DNA of 64,000 nt, from contig NC_087065.1 in assembly GCF_963678635.1 (NCBI RefSeq), forward strand, positions 40,299,430 through 40,363,429, read 5' to 3'. Of this stretch, positions 24,156 through 37,135 are shown piece after piece. Under the pieces are notes generated by a model. That model searched no databases and was not told where the DNA came from. It worked only from the letters and a program-made list of their open reading frames with translations. Both the position numbers and the translations under genes were made by a program. Origin of the DNA: Symsagittifera roscoffensis. Its lineage: Eukaryota; Xenacoelomorpha; Acoela; Convolutidae. How positions within the stretch are numbered: position 1 is the first letter of the stretch; the number at the start of each line of letters is the position of its first letter.

Positions 24156-24942
24156 AAAATATCTGAACTATTTTTGAAAAAGAAACTGATTTTTTTAAAA
24201 AAAGTTTTGGAATAACTCTGCATATATTTCGTACCAGGTGATATATTTCTGATCCCAAAAGCGTTATTGGCGTTACATTAGCTGGCCTATTCTCAATTTG
24301 GGGGAATAATTTCTGCCAGATTATGCCGGATTCATTTGCCGCTAATGCAGCTAGTTCAACCAATTTGAATCAAGATTTGCCACGCAATCTTTTCATCGGC
24401 GATAATCAAAAAAAAATTTGTCAACTCAAATTTGGCTGAATTTTATGAAAACTCATTTTCAGCTGAGATGATTATTCTTTGTAATTTCGACTGATTTGTT
24501 TTCGACTGACTTGTTTGATTGCGAATAAAAACATGGTGCGCATCATCAATTTCAAACCCTCTTGAGAAACGATCACAGAAAAAATGATATTTTTAATTTG
24601 AGCTCAGGGCATCAATGCTTTGGCATCGTACAAAAAGTACAAAAAACTGTAAGTTAAAAAACCGAAACTGATCTGGTTTAAAAAACCCCCAAACACAATA
24701 GTTTCATTTTTTTTTCGAAAGTTGGGAAAGCACCAAAGTCGAAATAAATTAATAGATGAAGATTAGATACCAAATCGTTGAAATTTTTTAAAATGTAGTA
24801 GACGTGAGTTATTGAGTTATATTGAAAATTATCTACAACATCGGTCTCTAGGAAGTTAAACTAAATATTTTCACCGAGGAACTGATTTTTCAAATGGTTT
24901 GAATTGGCAATTTTCGTCTTCCAAGCTCACATCAAATAAAAA

Positions 24943-25462
24943 AGAGACTGCTTGTATCAGGGCGAAGCCCTAAATGTTCCGACTGCCGTTTAAGGTTTAA
25001 GGAGCAGCAATAACATAAAAAAGTTAAATGTAAAAAAATAAAACGATTTTTTTTTCTAAAACTTGAAATTTTTCATGAAAATCATCCCCCACACGCCAAA
25101 TAAAGTACAAACGAATAGATTTCGCTCCTTGTAACAATTCATTTATGGTAAATAAACTTCTTTCTACCAATTTGGAACGATTTCTAAGACGAATAAAATC
25201 TCCGCTCACGTGTTAATAGCGGGAAATATATCGCGCGTTAATTGTCCCAAATTGGCCAAAATGGCAATCTTAAAACCCTCATAACTCGACAAAAAATGAT
25301 CACAGGTGAAATATATTTTTTTCAAATTTGAGCTCAGGACAACAATACCTTTTGAATGATATTAAAAAATTTATCAAAAATGGCTAGGTAAAAATTTGTC
25401 TGAAGAAAAAAAACCCACCCGAGCTCAAATTTTCCGTTACTTTCGTATCGAAAGTCGGAACA
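24943..25462 (-). mobile_element. Helentron-like family 1 element, copy 3
   Basis: Minus-strand copy from AGAGACTGCTTGTATCAG to AAAGTCGGAACAA, with both terminal hairpins and the inner CGCGCGTTAAT block. About 840 bp from copy 2 in the same orientation. Confidence 0.75.
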
Positions 25463-25745
25463 AAAATGCGGCTCGTTCGTTTTGTAGAGAAATGTCCTCA
25501 GCGCAAATTTCTATTATAGCTTTCAAAGTATCCAACAAATAGCAAAATTTACGCTTCCTAAAACAGGCAGCATTAACATCAGCACAACTGACAATAAATT
25601 TCACAATGCTATCATTATTGCAGCATAGACCAAATCAACATCCTCCTATCGAGTTCGATTATCGTTAAGTTTGAGCTGGTATGAGTTTTTTCGGCTTCAA
25701 CAACCCAAAAATTTGCACAAAAATTAGTAGGTAGAAAAACTCAAA

Positions 25746-26401
25746 CATTACGAGGCCAAACTGTGCACTGAATAGGAGCACATTTTTGTGTCTGTATGTT
25801 CCTGGATTGTGCATGTTTCAAAAAGTAAGTGGATTCCACATACAAAAGTTTCGTGGATTCCGCGTACAAATAACTGTAACGTAAATTTTGTCGGCACCTT
25901 TGTTTTGTTGTGGATTCCGCAACAAGCAAATATAGCTAGTTGTTCTGGATTCCGAAACTGTAAGTGAAATACACAAAATGTAAGTGGAATGCGCAGAATG
26001 TAAGTGGAGTCCGCAAATATAAGTGGAATCCGCAAACAAAATGCTGATTCAACTTACAATTTGCGGATTCCATTTACAATTTTCGGATTCCACTTACAAT
26101 TTGGGGATCCAGCTTGCAGTTTCCGCAACAGCTCAATGTAACTATACACATGTCTTATTATTTGTTTGTGGATCCCACAAACTGTTCTGGATTCTACAAA
26201 TACAGTTGCGGATTCCGCAAATTTGTCTATTTTTGGAGCGATTTTGAGCCGTACAATATTTTAGGTTTTGTTTGTGGAATCTAAAACAGCAAAGAAGATC
26301 AAAGAAAAGAAGACATGTTGCGGATTCCGCGATAAATCTGATTTTGGCCTGTTGCGGAATCCGTTTACAATGCACAAAATGCACAGTTTGGCCTCGTAAT
26401 G
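25746..26401. mobile_element. Inverted-repeat element (MITE) rich in GGATTCC motifs
   Basis: Perfect 22-bp terminal inverted repeats beginning CATTACGAGGCCAAACTGTG at 25746, with the complement ending at 26401. AAA lies on both sides as a possible 3-bp target duplication. The 656-bp interior holds more than fifteen copies of GTGGATTCCGC/ACTTACAATTTGCGG-like words in both orientations. No coding frame is credible; the overlapping frames are read-throughs of the repeats. The superfamily is uncertain (Harbinger-like if the 3-bp duplication is real). Confidence 0.85.
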
Positions 26402-27544
<1,143 letters not shown>

Positions 27545-28886
27545 ACTCTACACAAAACTGAATATCAAACCAGACTGAAATGTTTGAATTTTTGTTCTTA
27601 CTAGCTTGTTGTTTTCTTCATTTTCCAGAGTTTGGCGATAAATAGCTTTGATTTTTAGTTTGTTTGTTCTAGTTTTCTTATTCGATATAAAATACTTGAT
27701 AAAAATTTTATTTTAGTCAGAAATTGAAGTTAAGATGAGAAAAACATAGCAAGATAAATTCTAACTCTTGGCCAGAGAAATCATGACAAGATAATAAAAA
27801 AATTTTCCGCTCAAAATGTGCAGCTCAAAAGTGATTGCTTACAAACAACGGATTTAATGAGATCCCAAACACCAATTGGGCGCATTTATAAAAATCCCAA
27901 ATCTATGACAGGGTTTGTAATTTGCATAGTACTTCCGTGAATTGCATTCGTCTTCGTTCCAAACACTATTGTGTGATTGCTGGCCCTGCTCTTCTAATTC
28001 AGTTCGAGTGATCTAACAAATTGTTTCGCAACGAATTAAAAAGAAATTTTAAAATGCTGCGATTTGGCACAAGCACTCAGGACACACCTGCAATTACTTT
28101 TCACCTCGAATAGAAAACAGTAGGAAATATATTGCATTTTGCTATAACTGGCAGCCATTTACAGTGTTTTTGCTCATATCACTTTCACTCGTAAAACCAG
28201 CATAAAGTAACAGACAAAAGATAGCAAAATTATCTAAGCAGATTTCTACAGATAGGTTTACTTTTTAGGGAGTGAGAAGGAAATGACCAAAATTAAGACT
28301 GAAAAAATAGTAATTAACAGCAGGTAATCACTGAATCGTAGCTGCAATTCGCAAGCGCGCAAAAATAAAAAGGATGATGAACTGTCAGACTAAAAAAACG
28401 TCAACAATTGAAAGTTTTCAAATCACCTCACACACCCTATGGAAATCACACAAAAATACGTTCTCGCCGCAGAGTAACATTTCATAAGACCAAATAGCTT
28501 GTCCCAATACTAGTTAGATTTATTTCTAGAAAATATCAAATAAACTCCTACGCTGGTAATGGTGCGCTTTTAGTATCCCCAATTGGCTTTTTTGAAACCA
28601 AAAAGATAGGAAAAAATCGACTCATATCACAAGAATCGACTCAATCGACTCATATCAAAGTAAAGCTTCCATATGACGGATGTCTTACTATTAATGATAC
28701 CAGATTCAAGACGCACAAAATGTTAGGTTTCATTTAAGGTTCGGTGGTCAAAATACTAATTTTAACAAAACTTGAGCAGAAAATTTGAAAAAATCACTTA
28801 CTAATTACTGATGCACAATTTTTGTGTCTTTGTAAGGCATTGTCTTCTACTAAAACCTCAAAAGACACAAAAAAAGCTCAAAATTA
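27545..28886. other. Downstream spacer of the Arf-family gene
   Basis: Contains a candidate polyadenylation signal AATAAA near 27794. Otherwise AT-rich without recognised features, apart from a small ATCGACTCATATCA duplication near 28618-28665. Confidence 0.4.
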
Positions 28887-29412
28887 TTGTTCCGACTTTC
28901 GATACGAAAGTGACGGAATATTTGTGCTCGGGGTGGGTTTTTTTTTCTTCAGACAAATTTCGACTTTTTAACTAGCCATTTTTGACGGAATTTTTTATAT
29001 CATTCAAATGGTATTGTTGTCTTGAGCTTTAATTTGAAAAGATATTTCACCTGTGATCATTTGGGCGTAAAATTATGGGGGTTTAAAGATTGCGAATTTG
29101 GGACTATTAACGCGCGATATATTTTGCGTTATTAACGCGTAAGCGGAGACCTAATCCGTCTTTGAAATCGTTCCAAATTGGTTGAGAGAAGCTTATTTGC
29201 CATAATTGTTTTGTTACAATGAGCGAAATCTATTCTTTTGAACTTTATTTGGCGTGTGGGGTGATGATTTCATAAAAAATTTCAAATTTTTTGATTTTTT
29301 TTTCTTTTTTTTTTTAAATTACATTTAATTTTTTTTATGTTACTGCTGCTCGATAAACCTGAAAAGGCAGTCGGAACATCCAGGGCTTTGCCCTGATACG
29401 AGCAGTCTTGTT
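28887..29412 (+). mobile_element. Helentron-like family 1 element, copy 4
   Basis: Plus-strand copy with TTGTTCCGACTTTCGATACG start, conserved middle, AGTCGGAACATC box, CAGGGC-TTT-GCCCTG hairpin and GAGCAGTCTTGTT end. Confidence 0.75.
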
Positions 29413-30600
29413 GTCAATTTGAAATCAATTGTTCTATGGCTAATAAAAAGTTCTGTATATTCGATATTAATTTGAATGTTTCGCAATGAAAAACACTTAG
29501 TTTCAAGTCAAAAAACGTCATCAACGTCAGGGTTTTTGATTGAATAAAATCAAGTATTTGCTTGTGGGGCGTACATTTTGTGGAAATTTTAAAACACAGA
29601 GGCAAAGTGGAGCTTCGCAATATTTTTGATACAAAACTACCAGCCAGAAAAACAGCGTAAACATTTCTGTTCAAAAAAAAAAAATTAGTTTTGAAAATTT
29701 TTTGTGAAATCATTAAAAAAACTACATTAGAGCCAATCTATAACCCTTGTGATTCATTAAGTATGACTTGAGTTGACTCGAATTAGGCAAATGAAACGTG
29801 CGTGTAAGAAGAGGAAAATCGGAACAATTTTTACGCTAGCTTGCATGCACATAAAACTGCTTACTAGCCATGGAACATAGATAGTTGATCAAACTATTGC
29901 GATAAAAATATTCAAAAACATCACAATAAGGCGCAATGTATTGCTTTCCTCGGAACAAAAAAATGTACAGACAAAATGAACACATAGTCAAAAAGGCGCT
30001 TAGCATTACTTGGGATACAACGCAAGCGCAGCGTTGCAAGCTAGTGAATAGAAATTCAGACAAAAATGGAAAAAAATGCAACCAAAAATTAAATCGTAAC
30101 AAAACCGAAAAAAGGGAAAGTTAAATGATTTTAGAAAAACAGTCAAAAACATGTTCACCGGTTGGCGCGTAAGCCAAAAACAAATGACTAGAGGCCAATT
30201 GAGCCGCAAACAAAAAAAGCTATTGGAAAATAATGTCCTAAAAAGAGAAATGATGTTTCACAAAAACGACCTGAAGTTTTCAATAGAAATAACTGACTCA
30301 ATTTCTCCCTTGGAAGAGACTTGAATTAAGGTAAGGAAAATGAAAACAAAGGAAAATATTCAACGATGGGATATTAACTTTACAAATTAAAGGCGGAAAC
30401 TAAGAACACTTCCATCTACGATAAAGTTGCTGACGGCAAAAGAAAAAAAAACAGGATGTGGCAACTAAGCCGACAAAACATAAGCAGACAAACGAAAGTC
30501 TGGCAATTCGATTTTTCACGAAAAAAGTCAATTTCATTTTCACCGAAAAAAGGTCTCGAAGTTGCAGAGGTTCACTAAAAAAGGAACTTCAACATTTTTT
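29413..30600. other. AT-rich spacer with a repeat-tail fragment
   Basis: Near 29586-29625 an ACACAGAGGCAAAGTGGAGC tail motif matches the dispersed hairpin-repeat tails seen at 48870 and 59150. Short frames at 29836-30209 look random. Confidence 0.45.
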
Positions 30601-30644
30601 TTTGTAAGAAAAGTGGTTTAAAGGAAAAAATTCAAGTTTCCGAT

Positions 30645-30693
30645 TACAAGACAAGACACTTGCTACCTGCGAGAGCAAGTGTCTTGTCTTGTA
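30645..30693. other. Perfect 20-bp inverted repeat with 9-nt loop
   Basis: Arm TACAAGACAAGACACTTGCT (30645-30664), loop ACCTGCGAG, then its exact complement (30674-30693). It stands in AT-rich sequence, and no flanking element explains it. Confidence 0.85.
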
Positions 30694-30884
30694 CAAATTT
30701 CCAAACATTATAAAATGAATATGAAAAAAAAACACCAAAAACGAATAAGAAAAGTTTCTTGGAATGCAATTTTAAGCCGAAGACGTCAAAGTTGAATTTA
30801 TACACAAAACTCAAGCTGCACTTGGGAGACTAACAAAAAATAGCGCTTAAAATAAGAAACATTAAACTAAAAGGTAAAGCTATA

Positions 30885-31085
30885 TAATATAGCTTTTGCT
30901 ATAAGCGAAATCAAACGGCCGACCTGTAGATTCAGAGTCTCGCATCCTCGAATCTGCGCCATGTTAGCTTGTCAATAAGCAAACACCAGCCACCAACAAA
31001 GCATTGAAAAAGAAAACTTTTGCTCTGCGCCGGTATCCAGCCGCCGACCTGTATATTAGCAGACTGACGGCCTCGCATCTACATT
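30885..31085 (-). repeat. tRNA-like repeat family 2, copy 1
   Basis: CAAACGGCCGACCTG and GCGCCATG-type boxes match 34885-34985 and 57480-57560. On the minus strand they give degenerate A-box and B-box modules. The repeat continues with AATAAGCAAACACCAGCCA. Confidence 0.5.
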
Positions 31086-31400
31086 TCATGCATGCTTCAA
31101 AATAATTTTAAGGTATAATGCATTCAAAAAAAGCAGCCTTCGCATAAGCTGAGAATTCTTTTGGAAACAACTGGGACGAGCAGTAATGAAAAACTTCTCT
31201 ATTTCCTGTGCCTATAGCGGCTAAAACAACTTACAAAGTAAATTTATTTCGATTTTATTCATATTCATCAACTACGATTCAAAAAACCTGAGCTAGTGTT
31301 TTAAACGGGTGAACTCTATTGTTAAATCAGCAAAAAGTTGAGAAATAAATTCACAATATTTGAGCTTTACTTGCAAATGAGTTTGACTTTTTCAGAAGAA

Positions 31401-33147
31401 TTTATTATTTATTTAAATGCGGGCGTCACTATCTCGCCATGTTTAAGCTTTTTCATTGTTTTATATTTGCATGTTTAACGAAAGAATTTTTTCACGTTTA
31501 AGTTATATCATATATTGCAATGATTAAGATTTTTTTTTCGATTTTCCAGTTTGATGTCAAGGATTATTTCATCAATTAACCCAATGATGGGATGCTATAA
31601 GGATTCCCCAGAATGACCAAATCGTATGTTGTATTGGTTAAGAAATATTTTTTGATTTTCCAGTTCGTGTTCAGAGTTTATTTCACCTAGTTTAAAATAA
31701 GCAGCCCAACAGTGAAACGCCAGGGTTTGCGAATTTGGCCGCAATTATGAATGCCCAAATCCTGTTAGAGTACGAGATACGACGATTTTTGTGAATTTTT
31801 CAAAAGTTTTCAGAAAACTCAAATTAGAAAAACAATTTACAAAAACTGGAAATTTCCAACCCTGTAGTTGGTTGCTGTCAGAGTCTCTCAAGGATTATTA
31901 ATCTTGCCTTCAATTATTACAGCTCAAATCCTTGTAGTTTACTTCAACAAGTTTATTTCAAATCTTTTTTCAGAATACTTAGATTTCAAAAAAATCAAAA
32001 ATCCTTGTAGTTGCTTACTGTGAGAATATTCTCAGGAAATCCAAATTGCAAATCTTGCATCCAAATGCGATTACTCTATTGCTCTTAGTTTCCAAGATGT
32101 TACGTTTGTTATGTCTTTTTTTAAAATTGCTCAAAGAACTTAGACATTGAAAAAATTCACAGAATTTGATGTTTCTTTCTCCATAGTGAGGCTCTGTCAG
32201 GGTACCTCCAAGAGTTGCGATATTTCCCTCCAATTATGACTTCTCAAATCTCTGCAGTTTTCGAGATCTGACGTTTTTTTGTGATTTTTTCAAAAAAAAT
32301 TCAGACAACTTAATTATATTTTTTTCAAAATCAAAGTTCCCAACCCTGTAACTGGAGGTTGTCAGAGTATTTTCAGAGACTGTGAGTCCTGCCCCTATAA
32401 ATATGACTGCTCAAATACTTGCAGTTTTCAAGATATGACGCTTTTTGTGACTCTTCAAAAATGTTTTAGATAACTAAAATTTTATAATTTTTTTTAAACT
32501 TGAAATTCCTAACTCTGTAGTTGGGAGATCTCAGAGTACTCTCAGGGGTTGCAAATCTTGCCTCCAATTGTGACTGCCCAAATCGTGGCAATTTTGGACA
32601 TATGACGTCTTTTATAGTTTTTTTTAAAAAAATGTTTAGAAAATTTAAGTTTGAAGTTTTTCAAAGTTGGAAATTCCCAACCCTGTAGTTGGGGGTGTCA
32701 GAATACTTTCAGGGATTGCAAATTGTGCCTCTAATTATAAATAGTCAAATCTTTGTACTTTTAAACATCTGGCGTTTTGAATTGTTTTTTTAAAAACTTT
32801 TTTTTTGAAAACCTAAGTTAAAAACTTATGAAAATTTGAAGTTTAAACCTGCAGTTGGGTACTGTGCGAGTACTCTCAGGCATTGCAAATCTGGCGTCTA
32901 AAAGCGACTGCTCACTTGCATTCAATTTCCGAGATTTATTTTATCCGAGATTCAAAGGTTTATATTTTAAGGTTCGTCAAAATTTGAATAAGAAAAAACG
33001 TAAATAAAAAACCTAAATAAAAATAACGAAGCCTAAAGTTTGATGCTGTCAGAGTACAATCAAAGAATGCATATTTTATTTCCAATATTTACGGTTTTTT
33101 TATGAGTTGTTAAAAATTCGAAGCACCGGAGGTGCGTTACACGCTAG
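31401..33147 (+). mobile_element. Helitron with internal satellite array, copy 1
   Basis: The 3' end is textbook: hairpin GCACC-GGA-GGTGC (33123-33135), then GTTACACG, then CTAG (33144-33147) with T following. The 5' end TTTATTATTTATTTAAATGC corresponds to TCTATTATATATTTAA in the other two copies (C to T change), with A preceding. Inserted between A and T as Helitrons are. No Rep/helicase frame, so nonautonomous. Most of the length is a tandem satellite. Confidence 0.85.
31700..33110 (+). repeat. ~165-bp satellite array inside Helitron copy 1
   Basis: About nine diverged units, recognised by recurring CTGTAGTTGG, GTCAGAGTACTCTCAGGGRTTGC, CCAATTATGACTGCTCAAAT and TTTTCGAGATMTGACG blocks at about 31876, 32030, 32198, 32362, 32531, 32698 and 32865 (spacing 155-168). 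The same monomer lies inverted inside the Helitrons at 37930 and 54440. Confidence 0.8.
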
Positions 33148-33298
33148 TTTTTGTTATTTTAGTGTTAACTCAGCGGTTCTGAAAGGTAGGGTCTGATATC
33201 GCAGAAAAATTTAGCTTTACAAAAATATCAAGTGCAATTCAGATTTACTATTTAAATTTAGACTACACTTTAAGTCAAAACTTAAAAATTACTTTTTA

Positions 33299-33908
33299 TT
33301 GTTCCGACAATTGAAACTGGGGAGGAACTTTGTATTCCGGTGTTTGTTTTTTTTTGCTTTTTAATTTTCCACGCAAAATCAGATACCACAAATAATGATC
33401 GGACTGGGTTGAGTGATATATCATATTAAAGCCCTTTCAGTCGTGATTCGAACATTGAAAAAATCAAAAACAAAATGAAATTTTTTCAGTGTCGAGAAAA
33501 ACCGGTTTGAAATTTTGATTTTTGGTGTCATTTCGATCTAATACGGTGATCATATATGCTTACAATGGCTCATTTAAGCTTAATTTCAACCGTTAATACT
33601 TAGTTTTGTTCAAGTAAAGGTAGTTACTAGAGTTTTTTAGCGCAATTTTGGGAATCACAATCTTGAAAATTCCAAAAAAAAAACTTTTTTTTTTTTGGTT
33701 TTTCGAGTCATTTTTCCTCAAAAACTGTTTTCCAATTGCCCTTTTTTACTATGACTCTCAAATACGCCTAAATTATATTTTTTCTTTCAGATTATTTTAT
33801 CACATGCAGAAAAAAAACGATAACAATTTGTAAAAAAAAAGCTTTTTGTATTTTTCAAGACTGGTCGGAACATTCGGTGCTACTTGCACAGTAACCGGCT
33901 ATCCTTGT
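33299..33908 (+). mobile_element. Helentron-like family 2 element, copy 1
   Basis: Starts TTGTTCCGACAATTGAAAC. The end has CTGGTCGGAACATTCGGTGC, a GTGC/GCAC stem-loop, then AACCGGCTATCCTTGT. About 0.61 kb, noncoding, parallel to the copy at 42073. Confidence 0.7.
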
Positions 33909-35604
33909 TTCTCTGTGCAAACTTCGTAAAACAATGTGAAAACTGAAACGATTAGACCGCCTTTTTATTTATAGAACTTTTTGTGTTATTTTGGAATTCA
34001 AAAGGGATTGGCTACAAAACCACACTTGATGATGATCTACGAGACTTCAAGCTAGCTGCAAAAGATCCTTTGCACAAACAAGTAGTCATTTTTTGTAGTT
34101 AAAAGTTAAATAAACTTGCAGTTAATTTCTAACTATAACTTTTACCACTAGCAAATTCAACTTTTGGAACCGTTCACTTTTTTCTGTTACAAAATAAAAT
34201 CAGATTATAAAAAGACAAAGGCCATCGCCAGTCTTCAAACAACACTCACAAAAAAATTTGAGCTATTAAAATTCAACGAAATTTAAGAACGAAAAAAGAA
34301 AGCCAAAAAATGTTTTGATAACATTTAAAGCTACCTTAATGCGCTGTTGTGGGTCAATTTATTGCTTACTAGATTTCGAACCGATCAAAAATCGTGCAAT
34401 CCTAACGCAATTAGGTTTTTAAAACAAAATGTTTAAAACAATACGCAAGGTAAGCAAAAGAAGACGTTGAGTTTGAGTTTCTAATAAATGAACCCATCGG
34501 AATGATTCTATGATTCTGTCATTTTTTTGAATGATAACGGAAGATCTGGGAACAGCAGATATGTGCTTTCAGAGCAGACAATTTGAGTACCTGGTACAAA
34601 CAGTGGGTTACCTCGTTCTGATTTGACGGAAGTGTTAAAAGCATCAGCTACCTTAATGCTCGCAACTTTTTTATCAAATGAAAATCAGTTATTAGTCAAC
34701 TATTGCTTACTAGATTGTAAGCCGGCCCAAAATTTAGCACTACTAACAACATTGACAATTGAAACAAAACCACAAGGCCAGTTACGCCAGAAAAGACGAG
34801 TTTGAAGTTATACAAAAAATTCAACTTTGAAAAACAAGAGAATAGCAAAAAAAAACATAGCACCGTTAAAATAAATAGACTTTTGCGTTGTGCCGAAATC
34901 AAACGGCCGACCTGAATATTTGAAGCCTCAATACCTCGAACCTGCGCCACGGTCCCATGACAAAAGGCAAACACTAGCCATCAATAAAACCTTGAAAAAT
35001 TAAAGCAAAAGTTATGCTGTGCGGAGCAAGTCTTTTCTATCAGATGAAATTATGGGTCAACTTATTGCTTACTTATTTTAGCACCAGTCGCAACCCTAAG
35101 CCCCAACAAAATTGATATCTGCAACAAAACAAAACGATGTTCCAAACTAAAAAGCACGGAGAAATTTGAGATAACCATCTTCATTTTGGCTGTCGGTGAA
35201 TTTTTGTTCCACTTGTTTCATATAACTGGAAAATTTAGGCCAACAAGCCAAAAACTGAACAGCAGCAAAATTGACGGCTTAAAAAAATTGAAGCATCACA
35301 CAGATGCGAAGCTAAAATTCGCAAACTCAAGCAGCAGTACCTATTGGCGGTGTCCTACTCTTTAACCCCACGTTATTTAACCCCCAATTTAACACTAAAC
35401 AACTTAATACCATACAATTTCTCTCCCTACTTTTTGCTTCCTTAGCAATTTAACATCGCCACATTTTAAAACCATTTCTTTAACTCCACGCCGTTTTAAT
35501 CCAAAATGAACACTTACTTCAAAGGGGACTTCGGTAAACATCAAAGAATTAAACAAGAGAAAATTTTGCCATTTGAAGCCAGACTCGATCCAATAATTAA
35601 AGCC
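33909..35604. other. Spacer with dispersed short repeats
   Basis: Words such as CAATTTATTGCTTACTAGAT recur at about 34358, 34700, 35055 and (more diverged) 44280. A tRNA-like family 2 copy lies inside (see 34870-34990). No gene recognised. Confidence 0.45.
34870..34990 (-). repeat. tRNA-like repeat family 2, copy 2
   Basis: CAAACGGCCGACCTG and CCTGCGCCACGGTCCCATGA, followed by GGCAAACACTAGCCATCAAT, match 30900-31000 closely. Confidence 0.55.
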
Positions 35605-36113
35605 AACAAGACTGCTCGTATCAGGGCGAAGCCCTGAATGTTCCGACTGCCTTTTAAGGTTTTATGGAGCAGTAATAACATTAAAAACTTAATAAAATTT
35701 GTAATAAAATTTATTTTTTATGAAAATCATCCCCCCACACGCCATTTAAAGTACAAAAAGATAAATTTAGCTCCTTGTAACCAATCAATTATGGCAAATA
35801 AGCTTCTTTTAACCAATTTGGAACGATTTATAAGACGGATTAAATCTCCGCTTACGCGTTAATAGCGCGAAATATAACGCGCGTTAATTGTCCCAAATTG
35901 GCCAAAATGGCAATCTTTAAACCCCCATAACTTTACGAAAAATGATCACAGGTGAAATATCTTTTCAAATTTGAGCTCAGGACAACAATACCTTTTGAAT
36001 GATATAAATTCCGTCAAAAATGGTTAGTTAAAAAGTCGAAATTTGTCTGAAGAAAGAAAAAACCCACCCCGAGCACAAATATTCCGTTACTTTCGTACCG
36101 AAAGTCGGAACAA
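35605..36113 (-). mobile_element. Helentron-like family 1 element, copy 5
   Basis: Minus-strand copy from AACAAGACTGCTCGTATCAG to AAAGTCGGAACAA, with intact CAGGGC/GCCCTG and CTTTCG/CGAAAG hairpins. Confidence 0.75.
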
Positions 36114-36768
36114 TAATTTCAATGAATCGTTCCAAAACGAAATGAAATGGCCTTGCCAATAATTTCAACTCTCTACTACAGTTTGGATTTCACTGCTTCC
36201 AAAAAACTCTAATAGCCATTAACAGATAGCAATTGATGCTCTTAATATCAAGCAATTATGTCAAGCTCTTAAATATCATGCTATTTAAATTGCATTAAAG
36301 AAACTAAATCGCATTAAAAATTAACACTCAAACTAAATTTGCATACTTGGTATTGAAGATGGAGAAAGAAAACGATCTTGTAACACAAACATTGCTTGTG
36401 TAATTAATATTACAGTTGATTATAATTGCAACAACACAGTTTACTATCTTGATAGATCTGTTCGCACAAAAAATATCCTAAAACAAATTTTACTCAATCA
36501 AGGAACCAATATACGCCAAAATTTAATTAAAATTATTTAAGTTCGAAATACAATAAACCATGTAAACTCACTCAACAGCGTAAGTAGTTTTCGTAAGAAA
36601 AAGCCAAACTTGTTTTTATGTTCTTCAAAATTAGATCTACAGTATGCACATCGTTATATTGCATTTCAAGTCTATCTTACTAAACACTACAGTTGCTTCA
36701 ATTTTTCTGACGACCAGTCACTTTGCATTTCCATCTCACGGACTTGGGAGACTTCAATTACTATATTC
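36114..36768. other. Downstream spacer of PSMD9
   Basis: AT-rich region after the PSMD9 stop. No clear repeat boundary; the 3' UTR of PSMD9 probably lies in its right part. Confidence 0.4.
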
Positions 36769-37135
36769 CTATTTCGGCAACGGTACCATTTTGCAGCCGA
36801 GTAAACCCCTCCCCGACCATACATGGGGAGTGAGTGACAACCTCAAAGGCCGTTGGCATTCTTCACGGGTCACTTCAAGTCCTATAACCGAGCCCTGGTG
36901 CCCCGACAACATATTTCCGATCACTGCTAGGTTGTCATTGAAGTTATCTTTCGTCACTGATCCGAAACGAAGCACTAGATCTTGGTTTCTCAATCCGCCT
37001 TTGTAAGCTGGCGATCCGTCAATAACTTGCTCGACTCTGAGGAAAGGTTCCAAAGTGGGAGGTGGTATGTATGGTTTCGGATCGTTCTCGGCACTGTTCT
37101 CGTTTAGTGATCTTTCATCAGGTGATAGTGCCGAT
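36769..37135 (-). CDS. PSMD9: PSMD9 exon 3 (PDZ domain)
   Basis: Acceptor TTTATAG at 37136-37142 restores the split AGA codon. Encodes a proline-rich linker, the PDZ domain and the GCKMVPLPK C-terminus with stop. Confidence 0.9.

Noticed and set aside
25748-26247. Overlapping frames of 62-95 codons rich in repeated words
   Set aside because: They come from the iterated GGATTCC motifs of the inverted-repeat element, run on both strands and share no family features.
30645-30693. Intrinsic transcription terminator
   Set aside because: The hairpin is AT/GC mixed, has no T run after it, and the genome is eukaryotic.
36644-37006. 120-codon plus-strand frame over PSMD9 exon 3
   Set aside because: Complement of the conserved PDZ exon; composition reflects the real gene.
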